The notes beneath the pieces are model-generated. The model saw only the letters and a program-made list of their open reading frames with translations. It was not told where the DNA came from and ran no database searches. The translations under genes and the position numbers were made by a program. Shown here in pieces: positions 17,713 to 26,582 of a stretch of 64,000 nt of DNA. Source of the DNA: Amycolatopsis roodepoortensis (GTDB taxonomy: Bacteria > Actinomycetota > Actinomycetes > Mycobacteriales > Pseudonocardiaceae); assembly GCF_014873915.1 (NCBI RefSeq), contig NZ_JADBEJ010000005.1:1240001-1304000 (forward strand), in the 5' to 3' direction. Each line of letters opens with the position of its first letter. Positions within the stretch are counted from its first letter, which is position 1.

Positions 17713-18339
17713 ATGACCCCCGCGCTTCAAGCCTCGCTCTTCGACGAGTGCGCCGCGCTCGGGCTGGGCTCACTCGACGGGCTCCGGCGCACCGAGCTGA
17801 CCCGTGGCGCCTGGATCGACGTGCTGCCGGGCTGGCTCTCCGGCGCCGACGAGCTGTTCACCCGGCTCGCCGAAGACGTGCCATGGCACGCCGAAAGACG
17901 GCAGATGTACGACCGCGTCGTCGCCGTCCCCCGGCTGCTCAGTTACTACCGCGAAGGCATGCCGCTCCCCCACCCGATCCTCACCGAGGCGAGGGAGACG
18001 CTCTCCGCGCACTACGCGGACGAGCTCGGCGAGCCGTTCGTGACGTCCGGCTTGTGCTTCTACCGGGACGGGCGCGACAGCGTCGCCTGGCACGGCGACG
18101 ACACCGGCCGGTCCCGCACCGAGGACACCATGGTGGCGATCATCTCGGTCGGCGCAGCCCGCCAGCTGGCCCTGCGGCCGCGTGGCGGGGGCGAGACCGT
18201 CCGGCACGCCCTCGGCCACGGCGACCTGATCGTCATGGGCGGCAGCTGCCAGCGGACCTGGGAACACGCCGTCCCCAAGACCGCCAGACCGGTCGGGCCG
18301 AGGATCAGCATCCAGTTCCGCCCGAGAGGAGTCGCCTGA
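17713..18339 (+). CDS. AlkB-like 2-oxoglutarate/Fe(II) dioxygenase, SOS-controlled
   Basis: 208 residues from ATG 17713. The iron facial triad is H127-x-D129 in WHGDD and H185 in WEHAVPK, followed by the 2-oxoglutarate-binding arginines in RISIQFR. This is the AlkB/ALKBH2-like arrangement, used for oxidative removal of alkyl groups from DNA or RNA bases. A perfect LexA box covers the -35, so the gene should be induced by DNA damage, which supports a repair role. It converges on the P450 gene with three bases between the stops. Confidence 0.92.
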   Translation: MTPALQASLFDECAALGLGSLDGLRRTELTRGAWIDVLPGWLSGADELFTRLAEDVPWHAERRQMYDRVVAVPRLLSYYREGMPLPHPILTEARETLSAHYADELGEPFVTSGLCFYRDGRDSVAWHGDDTGRSRTEDTMVAIISVGAARQLALRPRGGGETVRHALGHGDLIVMGGSCQRTWEHAVPKTARPVGPRISIQFRPRGVA

Positions 18340-18342
18340 GGA

Positions 18343-19617
18343 TCAGTCCAGCAGCACCGGCAACGCGTCGACGCCGTAGACGATCGAGACCTTCCGGAAG
18401 CCGACCGCGTCCGGTTCGATCGCCAGCCGCATCTCGGGAAACCTGCGTACCAGCGCGGGATACGCGGTGCGCAGTTCCATCCTGGCCAGTTCGGCACCGA
18501 TGCACCGGTGGATTCCCCAGCCGAAGGCGAGGTGCGAGGTCGGCTCGCGGGTCGCGTCGAACTTCTCCATGTCCTCGCCGAGGTCGCCGTCCCGGTTCGC
18601 GACGCTGAGCGAGACGAGCACGATGTCGCCCTTCGCGATCCGGACGCCCGCGACCTCCATGTCCTCCTTGGCGAACCGGGGGAACGCCATCTGCACGACG
18701 GTCAGGTAGCGCAGCAGTTCCTCGACGAACTTGTGGACCGCCTCGTCGTCGCCGCGGACGGTCTCGAACAGCGAGCGGTCCTTGAGCAGCACGAGCGCGC
18801 CGAGCGCGATCATGCTCGCCGTGGTCTCCAGCCCGCCGGTGAGCACGCCGTCTGCGAGGCCGGCGAGTTCACGGTCGTCGATCTCGTCGCCATGCTCCTT
18901 GATGAGCATGCCGAGCAGGCCGTCGCCCGGGTTCTCGCGCTGCTTCTTGACGATCTCGTCCAGATAGGACAGTGATTCGGTCATCGCTCCGAGCGACGCG
19001 CCCGCGCCGCCGAAGAGGTCGAACCGGGCGGTGCTCAGCCGCTGGAAATCGTCACGGTCCTCGTACGGGACGCCCAGCAGTTCGCAGATCGTCAGCGACG
19101 GGATCGGCAGCGCGAAGGCCTCCCAAAGGTCGACGGGACCGTCGGCCTTCGCCATCGCGTCGAGCTGGTCGGCGACGATCTCGTCGATCCGCGGCGCCAG
19201 CCGCGACAGCCGCCGCATGGTGAACTCCGGCGTGAGCAGTCGCCGCAGCCGGGTGTGCACCGGCGGATCGGCGAACCCGAGCCCGCCGGGGTTCTGGTCC
19301 TCGGTGACGCCCGCGTTCCCGACCAGGTTCGTGAAGTCGTTGCTGAACTCGCTCACCTTGCCGAGCACGGCCTTGGCCTCGTCGTAGCCGGTGACGAGCC
19401 AGCCGTTCATCCCGAACGGCAGGTCGAGTTTGCTGATCGGCTCCGTCGCGCGGATCCGGCCCAGCTCGGCCACCGGGTCGAGGCCGTCGCGCTTGAGCGG
19501 CAACAGCGCGTTGTCCGGGATGATCGACATCTTGGACAGGTCGAAACCGTTCTTCTGCTGACGCGCGAGGTAGCGCCGGCCGATCCAAGCCAGCACGCGC
19601 GAGCGAATGCTCCCCAT
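18343..19617 (-). CDS. cytochrome P450
   Basis: 424 residues from ATG 19617. The haem-binding loop is FGWGIHRCIG with the thiolate cysteine at 372; the K-helix ExxR is EELLR; the I-helix carries ADGVLTGGLETTASM, with Glu-Thr-Thr near the oxygen-binding site. Overall it fits the CYP107/105-like bacterial class. No ferredoxin or reductase gene is adjacent, so electrons must come from elsewhere. An upstream in-frame extension to 19800 lacks a ribosome binding site. Divergent from the large ATPase at 19874. Confidence 0.93.
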   Translation of the reverse strand: MGSIRSRVLAWIGRRYLARQQKNGFDLSKMSIIPDNALLPLKRDGLDPVAELGRIRATEPISKLDLPFGMNGWLVTGYDEAKAVLGKVSEFSNDFTNLVGNAGVTEDQNPGGLGFADPPVHTRLRRLLTPEFTMRRLSRLAPRIDEIVADQLDAMAKADGPVDLWEAFALPIPSLTICELLGVPYEDRDDFQRLSTARFDLFGGAGASLGAMTESLSYLDEIVKKQRENPGDGLLGMLIKEHGDEIDDRELAGLADGVLTGGLETTASMIALGALVLLKDRSLFETVRGDDEAVHKFVEELLRYLTVVQMAFPRFAKEDMEVAGVRIAKGDIVLVSLSVANRDGDLGEDMEKFDATREPTSHLAFGWGIHRCIGAELARMELRTAYPALVRRFPEMRLAIEPDAVGFRKVSIVYGVDALPVLLD

Positions 19618-19873
19618 ACTGCGCACCCTACTCCAGCCGCCGACCACCTGACCTGGCACAACAGGCCGCCTTCGCCCGACAGGGCAGGAATTTCGACGGC
19701 TGTTCACCCGCCGTCCCACTCGATTAGTCACGTCCAGAAAGTCGGTTTTCCCACGCCAGGGGTTCCCGGTGGCCGGGAGACGTCGGTCACCGTCGGTCAC
19801 GGCGGACCAGGGGTAACGCCTGACATCGGGCGCGCGTCGTGAGATTGTCGGACCTTACTGGGAGGATTCGGAC

Positions 19874-22800
19874 ATGTCAGCCGCGCTCATCGGACGCGAC
19901 CATCCCGCGGGGGTTCTCCGCGCGGAGATCGCCCGTGCCGCCGAAAGCCACGGCGGGCTGGTGCTGGTCACCGGCGAGGCCGGGATCGGCAAGACCACGC
20001 TCGTCACCGGCGCCGCCGACGAGGCGAAACGCCTCGGCGCCCTGGTGCTCAACGGATCCTGCTGGGATTCGGCGAGCGCACCGGGCTATTGGCCGTGGAC
20101 GCAGGTGGTGCGCGGGTTGCGGCGCGCCGTCGGGCAGGGCCGCTGGGCCGCGATGGCCGACAGCGAATTGGACGTCCTGCTCGGTGAGGCGCGCGGCGAC
20201 GGCGCGGCCGACGGGTTCCGGCTGTACGACGCGGTGACGAGCGTGCTGGTCGCCGCCTCCCAGGACCGGCCGATCGTGGTGGTGCTCGACGATCTGCACT
20301 GGGCCGACGCCGCGTCGCTGCGGTTGCTCGAATTCGCCGCGCAGCACACCTGGTTCGAGCGGCTGCTGCTGATCGGCACGTATCGCGACGTCGAGGTCGA
20401 GGCGACCGATCACCCGCTTCGCTCGCTCATGATGCCGCTGCTCACGAAGGCCACCTCGGTCACTCTCACTGGCCTCGAACCGGACGAGGTCGGCGCGCTC
20501 ATGGCCAGGACGGCCGGCGCGGCACCCGACGACGCGCTGGTCGCCGAGGTCCACCGCCGCACCGGCGGCAACCCGTTCTTCGTCGAGCAGACGGCGCGGC
20601 TCTGGCACAGCGGGGGTTCCGCCGAGACCATCGCCCCCGGCGTGGCCGACGCCCTGCAGCGCCGGCTTTCGTTGCTCCCCCAGCCGGTCCTCGATCTGCT
20701 GACCACCGCGTCGGTACTCGGCAGGGAGTTCCACCGCCGCCTGCTCGCGGGCGTGGCGGCGGCACCCGTTCCCCAGGTCGACCGGCTGCTCGACCAGGCC
20801 GTCGCGGCACGACTCGTGGTGGTGCAAGGACAAGGACGCTTCGCCTTCGCCCACGACCTCGTCCGCGAAACGCTGTACGCGAGCATCTCCGAGTCGGACC
20901 GCCGGAAGCAGCACGCCGCCGTCGTCGCGGCCGTCCGCGAGACGCCGACGTCCCGGGACAGCCTCTTCCCCGCGGACCTGGCCCGCCACGCGCTGCTCGC
21001 CGGACGGGAACTCGATCCGGACGAGGCCATCGACCTGTTGCTGGCCGCCGCGATCGACGCCACCGGCCGGATGGCGATCGAGGAGACGACCACGCACTAC
21101 CGGCGGGCGCTGGAGATCGCCGAGGACCGGCGGCGGCAGGCGGTCATCGCCCTCGAACTGGGCGCGCATCTGACCCGCCATCACGAATCGGACGAGGGCA
21201 GACAGGTCCTCGACGAGGTCTCCACGCTCATCCATGAGCTCGACGACGACGATCTCCTCGCCCGCCTGGCGCTGACCCTCGTCCGCGCCGATCACACGAG
21301 CGCCCGGGTCGACGAGACGGTCAAGGTGCTCACCGAAGCGCACGCGCGGCTTTGCGGCCGCGAGCCCGGGCAGGAGCTCACCGTCGCGGAGATGACGCAG
21401 GAGCTCTCCGCCCGCGTCATGATGACCGCCCGTGCCGACCAGGACGATTCCGCGCTGCTGTTCGGTTTGTGGGCCCGGCACGACGCGATCTGGGGGCCGG
21501 GCAGCGCCGCGGAGCGGGAACGGCTCACCGACGAACTGGTCGCCGTCGGCCGCCGCACGGCGAATCCGGAATTGGAGCACTACGCGGCGTCCTTCAAGTG
21601 GGTGGCGCAGCTCGAACAGGGCGAACCCCGGTATTTCGAGCAGTACCAGGAGTTTCTCGCGCTGGCGGCCACCGGCAGGGCGCCGAGTTCGCAGCTGGCG
21701 TCCCGGATCGATCAGAGCATCATCGCCACCCTCCAGGGCCGGTTCGCCGAAGCCGAGGCGTATATCCATCAGGTGGTCGCGTGCCACGGCGGCGACGAGC
21801 ATCCCCATTTCGCCGACCTGCACCAGCTGCAGCGGTGGATCCGGTGGTGCCTGGAGGGGCGGTTCGACGATCTCGCCGGGCTGCATCGCGAGATCTCGCG
21901 CAGCGGATACGTCTACGGCCGGATGCTGGAGGCGATCACCGCGGCCCAGCGTGAGGACGTCGGGGAAGCCGTCCGGCTCACCGATCTCGCGGCCGATGTG
22001 AAGCCGTACCCTCGCGATCTGGAAGCGCTGTGGTTGCGCTGTCAGGCGCAGACGGCGGCGGTCTCCCGCGATCCCGAACGCTGCGAAGCGGCCCGCGCGC
22101 CGCTCGCGCCCTACAGCGGGGAGTGGCTGGTCTCCCTGTACGGCTGCGAGATCTCCGGCCCGGTCGACCTCTGGCTCGGCAGGCTCGACCTGGCGCAGGA
22201 ACGCTGGAACGACGCGGTGGACCGGCTGCGCGGTGCCGCGCTCTCCGCGGATCGGCTCCGGGCGACGGTCTGGGCGACCGAGGCCAAGTCCTGGCTGGTG
22301 AAGGCGCTGCTCGGCCGGAACCTCGAAGGCGATGCGGCGGCCGCGGCCGCCCTCCTGGCCGAAGTGACCGAAGAAGCCACCGCGCTGGGCATGCGGCCGG
22401 TCGTGGCCAGGATGACGAAGGCGCGCGAGGAGACACGAGCCCAGGCGGCGCCGAGGGCGGAGTTCCGTCGCGACGATGCCGTGTGGACCCTGCACTTCGA
22501 CGGTGCCACCGCCCACCTTCCGGACTCGAAAGGTTTGCGGGACCTGCATTTCCTGCTCGGCAGGCCGGGTTCGGAGGTGCCGGCCGTGCGGCTGCTCGAT
22601 CCCGAAGGTGGCGAGGTGGTCGTCGCCGCGAAGAGCCTCGGCGGAGACGCCGTCCTCGACGACGAGGCGAAGGCCCGGTACCGCGCGCGGCTCGACGAAC
22701 TGGACGAACTGATCGACACCGCGACCGGGACGGGCCAGGACGCGCGCGCCGCCGCGCTGGACCGTGAACGGGACGCGCTGCTCGCCGAGCTGCGGTCCGC

Positions 22801-22999
22801 GGCCGGGCTCGGCGGCCGCACCCGGCGGCTCGGTGACGAGGCGGAACGCGCCCGCAAGACGGTGACCGCCCGGATCCGGGACACCCTGCGCAAACTGGAC
22901 GAGCAGCATCCGGCGCTGGCCGCGCACCTGCGCGCGGCGGTCACCACCGGTTCCTCGTGCCGATACGCGCCCGAAGACAAGGTCCCGTGGCGGCTGTGA
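19874..22999 (+). CDS. large MalT-like AAA ATPase without LuxR HTH
   Basis: 1041 residues from ATG 19874 with GGGAGGA at 19859-19865. Walker A GEAGIGKT is at residues 34-41 and a Walker B VVVLDDLHWADA near 140. A long alpha-helical repeat region follows, then a distinct C-terminal domain (about 870-1041) that starts WTLHFDGATAHLPDSKGLRDL and ends CRYAPEDKVPW. That C-terminal module recurs in actinobacterial ATP-binding regulators that lack a LuxR HTH; its biochemical role is unknown to me. It is divergent from the P450, with a 256-base gap in which I see no clear operator. Confidence 0.85.
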   Translation: MSAALIGRDHPAGVLRAEIARAAESHGGLVLVTGEAGIGKTTLVTGAADEAKRLGALVLNGSCWDSASAPGYWPWTQVVRGLRRAVGQGRWAAMADSELDVLLGEARGDGAADGFRLYDAVTSVLVAASQDRPIVVVLDDLHWADAASLRLLEFAAQHTWFERLLLIGTYRDVEVEATDHPLRSLMMPLLTKATSVTLTGLEPDEVGALMARTAGAAPDDALVAEVHRRTGGNPFFVEQTARLWHSGGSAETIAPGVADALQRRLSLLPQPVLDLLTTASVLGREFHRRLLAGVAAAPVPQVDRLLDQAVAARLVVVQGQGRFAFAHDLVRETLYASISESDRRKQHAAVVAAVRETPTSRDSLFPADLARHALLAGRELDPDEAIDLLLAAAIDATGRMAIEETTTHYRRALEIAEDRRRQAVIALELGAHLTRHHESDEGRQVLDEVSTLIHELDDDDLLARLALTLVRADHTSARVDETVKVLTEAHARLCGREPGQELTVAEMTQELSARVMMTARADQDDSALLFGLWARHDAIWGPGSAAERERLTDELVAVGRRTANPELEHYAASFKWVAQLEQGEPRYFEQYQEFLALAATGRAPSSQLASRIDQSIIATLQGRFAEAEAYIHQVVACHGGDEHPHFADLHQLQRWIRWCLEGRFDDLAGLHREISRSGYVYGRMLEAITAAQREDVGEAVRLTDLAADVKPYPRDLEALWLRCQAQTAAVSRDPERCEAARAPLAPYSGEWLVSLYGCEISGPVDLWLGRLDLAQERWNDAVDRLRGAALSADRLRATVWATEAKSWLVKALLGRNLEGDAAAAAALLAEVTEEATALGMRPVVARMTKAREETRAQAAPRAEFRRDDAVWTLHFDGATAHLPDSKGLRDLHFLLGRPGSEVPAVRLLDPEGGEVVVAAKSLGGDAVLDDEAKARYRARLDELDELIDTATGTGQDARAAALDRERDALLAELRSAAGLGGRTRRLGDEAERARKTVTARIRDTLRKLDEQHPALAAHLRAAVTTGSSCRYAPEDKVPWRL

Positions 23000-23009
23000 G
23001 CGACCAGAG

Positions 23010-23057
23010 CCTCGTGAGTGGCTAGGACGGTTAGAACCGTCCTAGCCACTCACGAGG
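23010..23057. terminator. perfect 23-bp inverted repeat, two-base loop
   Basis: Arms 23010-23032 (starting CCTCGTGAGTGGC and ending GGACGGTT) and 23035-23057 are exactly complementary around AG. It sits between converging genes (stops 22999 and 23065) and is a likely bidirectional terminator, or a palindromic repeat serving as one. Confidence 0.8.
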
Positions 23058-23064
23058 TTAGGGC

Positions 23065-23916
23065 TCACTTGCGGTTGTAGAGGCGCATCGTCAAGGTGCC
23101 GAAGATCGCGAGGATGACCGCGCCGGCGATCAGCACCCAGCTGATCTCGCCGCCGTCCCAGTTGCCGTCCATCATCGAGCGGACCGCCGCGACCACGTGG
23201 GTCACCGGGTTGACGTCGACGAAGGCCTGCAGCCAGCCCGGCATCGTCTCCGGATTGACGTAGATGTTGCTGAGGAAGGTCAGCGGGAACAGCACCATCA
23301 TGCTGACCCCCATCACCGACTTCTCGCTGCGCAGCAGCAGGCCGAACATCGTCCAGATCCACGAGAACGCGAACGAGAACGCCAGCAGCAGGAGGATCGC
23401 TGCGGCCACGCCACCGAATCCGCCGGCGGGGCGGAAGCCCATGATCAGCCCGACGCCGAGGATCACCAGCGACGCGATGAGGTACCGCAGCATGTCGCCG
23501 AGCAGGTAGCCGACCATCGCCGACGGCCGCCAGATCGGCAGCGTGCGGAACCGGTCGAACACACCCTTCTCGATGTCGGTGTTCACCGAGATCCCGGTGT
23601 ACATGGTGATCATCAGGATGCTGCTCGCCATGATGCCCGGCAGCAGGAACTGCAGGTACTGCGTCGGCGAACCGGACAGCGCGCCGCCGAACAGGTAGGT
23701 GAACATCAGCGTCATCATGATCGGGAACGCCGTGACGTCGAACAGCTGCTCGGGCACGTGCTTGATCTTCAGCATCGCGCGCCACCCGAAGGTGACCGAG
23801 GTCGACAGCGCGCTGGGGCGCTGAGGGCGGTTCTTCGCGATCAGGACGGCGGCGAGATCCTCCGCCTTCGGTGCCGCGAGAACGGGTTCGTTGTCTTTGA
23901 CTGCCGTGGTGCTCAA
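23065..23916 (-). CDS. ABC-2 type exporter permease, DrrB-like
   Basis: 283 residues from ATG 23916. After a polar 45-residue N-terminus come six hydrophobic segments; the conserved ABC-2 loop EKGVFDRFRTLPI lies between helices 2 and 3, as in DrrB. It follows the DrrA-like ATPase gene at 88 bases and should form its membrane partner. Such pairs give resistance by exporting anthracycline-like or lipid compounds; substrate here is unknown. The terminator-like hairpin at 23010-23057 lies just downstream. Confidence 0.9.
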   Translation of the reverse strand: MSTTAVKDNEPVLAAPKAEDLAAVLIAKNRPQRPSALSTSVTFGWRAMLKIKHVPEQLFDVTAFPIMMTLMFTYLFGGALSGSPTQYLQFLLPGIMASSILMITMYTGISVNTDIEKGVFDRFRTLPIWRPSAMVGYLLGDMLRYLIASLVILGVGLIMGFRPAGGFGGVAAAILLLLAFSFAFSWIWTMFGLLLRSEKSVMGVSMMVLFPLTFLSNIYVNPETMPGWLQAFVDVNPVTHVVAAVRSMMDGNWDGGEISWVLIAGAVILAIFGTLTMRLYNRK

Positions 23917-24004
23917 GCTGATCTCTCCTCAGTACCGCGCTGGCGAGTTGGGTTGGTGCGCCTTTCGGCCGCCGGACGTACCGGTGGCGGACTTGATTCC
24001 GCGG

Positions 24005-24985
24005 TCAAGCCGCACTCTCCTCAGGCGTGGCGGTGCGGTCGGTCAGGGCCAGGAAGACCTCGTCGAGGCTCGGCTGGCCGAGGGAGAAGGTGTCGACGAC
24101 GATGCCGGCGCGCGCGAGTTCGGACAGTGCGCGCGCGGCGTGCTCGGCGGCACCCTGTTCGGTGCTCTCGCCCGTGAGCCGCGCGGTGAGCGCGACGGGG
24201 TCCGGCTCCAGCAGCACCTGGGCGTCCAGGGCGCGGACGAGCAGCGCTTCGGCCTCGGCACGCTGGTCGGCCTCGCGCAGCCGGACGTGGACCGCGCCGG
24301 CCCCGACCGACGCCTTCAGCTGCCCCTTGGTGCCTTCGGCGATCACCTTGCCGTGGTCGATGACCGCGATCCGGGACGCCAGCTGGTCGGCCTCGTCGAG
24401 GTACTGCGTGGTCAGCAGGACCGTGGTGCCGTGCTTGACGATGGCGCGCACGATGTCCCAGACCTGGTTGCGGCTGCGGGGATCGAGCCCGGTCGTCGGC
24501 TCGTCGAGGAAGAGCACGTCCGGGGTGTTGAGGATGCTCGCGGCGATGTCGATCCGCCGCCGCATCCCGCCGGAATAGTTCTTCACCTGCCTGCCGGCGG
24601 CTTCGGTCAGGCCGAACGCCGCCAGCAGTTCCTCCGCCCGGGCGCGGGCCGCGGGTTTGCGGTGCCCGGTCAGCCTGCCGATCAGCACCAGGTTCTCGGT
24701 GCCGGTCAGGTCTTCGTCGACCGAGGCGTACTGCCCGGTCAGGCTCACCATGGACCGGACCGCGTCGGCGTCGCGGACGACGTCCTTGCCGAAGACGCGT
24801 GCTTCCCCGCCGTTGGGGCGGAGCAGGGTCGCGAGCATCTTCACCGCGGTGGTCTTGCCGGCGCCGTTCGGCCCCAGGACGCCGTACACGGTGCCGGCGG
24901 GGACCTGCAGGTCGATCCCGTCGACCGCCCGGTTGTCCCCGAACACCTTGACCAGCCCCGAGGCTTCGATGGCCAGTTCACTCAT
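24005..24985 (-). CDS. ABC exporter ATPase, DrrA-like
   Basis: 326 residues from ATG 24985, with GAAAGGAAA upstream. Walker A is GPNGAGKTT (about residues 38-46), Q-loop in SLTGQYASVDEDLTG, signature NYSGGMRRRID, Walker B DVLFLDEPTTGLD, then an H-loop region LLTTQYLDEAD. The DrrA-type C-terminal extension (ALDRTATP-like end, SLDEVFLALT) is present. It lies between the FMN reductase (23 bases upstream) and the permease, so the three genes are probably one transcript. Confidence 0.93.
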   Translation of the reverse strand: MSELAIEASGLVKVFGDNRAVDGIDLQVPAGTVYGVLGPNGAGKTTAVKMLATLLRPNGGEARVFGKDVVRDADAVRSMVSLTGQYASVDEDLTGTENLVLIGRLTGHRKPAARARAEELLAAFGLTEAAGRQVKNYSGGMRRRIDIAASILNTPDVLFLDEPTTGLDPRSRNQVWDIVRAIVKHGTTVLLTTQYLDEADQLASRIAVIDHGKVIAEGTKGQLKASVGAGAVHVRLREADQRAEAEALLVRALDAQVLLEPDPVALTARLTGESTEQGAAEHAARALSELARAGIVVDTFSLGQPSLDEVFLALTDRTATPEESAA

Positions 24986-25008
24986 TTTCCGTTTCCTTTC
25001 AGAAGTAT

Positions 25009-25581
25009 TCAGCAGACGTAGGGGCGAGCGGCGCGCGCTTCGCGCAGGGCGAGACCCCACCAGGCGAGCTCGTCGAGCAGGGTGGTCACGGCCTGTCCCT
25101 GCCCGTCGCTGTCGAACGGGGTGCCGTCGCGGGCGAAGGTGCCGTCGAGGAGGTTGAAGGCCACGGTGTCGCGCATGGTCACCGTGTGCAACTCGGTGAA
25201 GATCGTGCGCAGCTGCTCCACGGCGTAGAGCCCCTGCGAGCGGTAGCCGTAGGAGACGAAACCGACCGGCTTCGCGCGCCATTCGTCGTAGGCGCAGTCG
25301 ATCGCCTGTTTGAGCGACGCCGGGAAACTGCGGTTGTACTCGGGCGTGACGACGATAAACGCCTCGGCCTCGTCGACCAGCCTCGCGAACCGCTTCATGT
25401 CGGACGTCGGATGCTCCGGCAGTCCCGCGGGCAGGTCGAAGTCGACCAGGTCGAGCACGTCGGTGACGAGGTCGTCCCGGTGTTCCGCCCGGCCGGTGAA
25501 CCACTTGCCGACGGCCTCTCCCACCCGCCCCTCGCGGGTGCTCCCGATGATCACCGCGACCCGCAGTGGACTGGCGTCCAT
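25009..25581 (-). CDS. NADPH-dependent FMN reductase (flavodoxin-like)
   Basis: 190 residues from ATG 25581 with AGAGGAGG upstream. The phosphate-binding loop GSTREGR is near residue 13 and the second flavin motif TPEYNRSFPASLKQAID near 80, the standard SsuE/ArsH/azoreductase-like pattern. It likely supplies reduced flavin or reduces quinones or azo compounds. Its position 23 bases before the DrrA-like gene suggests a combined modify-and-export response. Confidence 0.9.
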   Translation of the reverse strand: MDASPLRVAVIIGSTREGRVGEAVGKWFTGRAEHRDDLVTDVLDLVDFDLPAGLPEHPTSDMKRFARLVDEAEAFIVVTPEYNRSFPASLKQAIDCAYDEWRAKPVGFVSYGYRSQGLYAVEQLRTIFTELHTVTMRDTVAFNLLDGTFARDGTPFDSDGQGQAVTTLLDELAWWGLALREARAARPYVC

Positions 25582-25618
25582 GACCGACCTCCTCTCGCTT
25601 CACCCCTTGGGCGCGAGA

Positions 25619-25667
25619 AAGCCGCCGGACATTCGCTAGATCGGATCTAGCGGGCGCCCGGCGGCTT
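25619..25667. promoter_or_regulatory. nested palindrome upstream of the reductase-exporter operon
   Basis: A perfect 19-bp palindrome CGCTAGATCGGATCTAGCG (25634-25652) is enclosed by a second pair of arms, AAGCCGCCGG (25619-25628) and CCGGCGGCTT (25658-25667). On the leftward strand the outer stem ends in CTTTC and could terminate the ROK gene (stop at 25683), while the inner palindrome is a good operator candidate for the FMN reductase promoter. Confidence 0.65.
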
Positions 25668-25682
25668 CGGTCGGTGATCTCG

Positions 25683-26582
25683 CTAGGCGTCCAGCGCGAT
25701 CGCGATCGCGCCCAGCAGCGACGCGTCCTGGTCGAATTTCGCCGACACCAGTTCCGGCGGGAACGGCACGGCCTGGGCGAGCCGCTCGCGCAGCGCGGGC
25801 AGCAGGATGTCGGCCGAGCGCACCAGTCCCCCGCCGACGGCGATGCGCTGCGGGTCGAGCGCGATGGCGAGGTTCGCGACGTGCATCGAGAGTTCGTCGA
25901 GTGCCGCGCCGACCAGTTCCTTGGCCTGCGCGTTCTCCCTGGCGAGGCCGAACAGTTCGCCCGCGGTCACCGGGCGGCCGAGCAGCGCACTCGCCCGGCC
26001 GCCCAGCCCACGCCCACCGACGGCTTCCTCCAGCGGCGCCGCTCCGCCGGCGAACCCGTCGGTGTCCTGCGGCGAGAGGAGGTTGTACCCGATCTCTCCC
26101 GCAGCGCCGTTGGCGCCGGCCAGCAGCCGGCCGCCGACCAGGACCGCCGCGGCGATCCCGGTCCCCAGCGAGAGGAACACCGCCGGATCGGTGTCCGCCA
26201 GCGCCCCCCATCGCCATTCCGCGAGCGCCGCCGCCTTGGCGTCGGTGCCCACCTCGATCGGCACCCCCTCGAACTCGGCGGCGACGAGGTCGCGCAGCCG
26301 CAGTTCCTCCCAGCCCGGCACGTTGGGCGCGAGCAGGATGCGGTCCTCCAGCACGATGCCGGGGCTGACCACGCCGATCGCGACGAGCCGGTCCGCGGCG
26401 CCTTCGTCGGCGAGCAGTTTCCGCGCCGCGGCGAGCGCGCGGCTCACCACCTGCCCGGCACCCGCTTGCGCGTCGGTGTCCAGCCGCCGGGTCACCAGCA
26501 GGCTCCCGGCCCGGTCGGCCAGCCCGATCGCGACCTTGGTGCCGCCGAAGTCGATCCCCAGGATCAGTTCTTCCCCCGTCAC
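25683..26582 (-). CDS. ROK family sugar kinase lacking the zinc motif
   Basis: 299 residues from GTG 26582, whose GTGA overlaps the stop of the permease gene, so translation is coupled. The phosphate-1 motif LGIDFGGTK is at residues 8-16 and the catalytic aspartate is in EVGTDAKAAALAEW; SLGTGIAAAVLVGG and AAGEIGYN follow. The usual CxCGxxGCxE zinc site of ROK kinases is replaced by GGAAPLEEAVGGRG with no cysteine. No N-terminal HTH, so it is an enzyme and not a repressor. Probable substrate is a hexose or amino sugar. Confidence 0.88.
   Translation of the reverse strand: MTGEELILGIDFGGTKVAIGLADRAGSLLVTRRLDTDAQAGAGQVVSRALAAARKLLADEGAADRLVAIGVVSPGIVLEDRILLAPNVPGWEELRLRDLVAAEFEGVPIEVGTDAKAAALAEWRWGALADTDPAVFLSLGTGIAAAVLVGGRLLAGANGAAGEIGYNLLSPQDTDGFAGGAAPLEEAVGGRGLGGRASALLGRPVTAGELFGLARENAQAKELVGAALDELSMHVANLAIALDPQRIAVGGGLVRSADILLPALRERLAQAVPFPPELVSAKFDQDASLLGAIAIALDA

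Noticed and set aside
7312..19617. A secondary-metabolite cluster (thioesterase, P450, LAL regulator, exporters)
   Set aside because: No polyketide, peptide or terpene synthase gene is present and the genes lie in separate transcription units among housekeeping genes.
19877..22927. 1016-residue antisense frame opposite the large ATPase
   Set aside because: A shadow caused by high third-position GC; no family motifs, and the sense frame has Walker motifs and a ribosome binding site.
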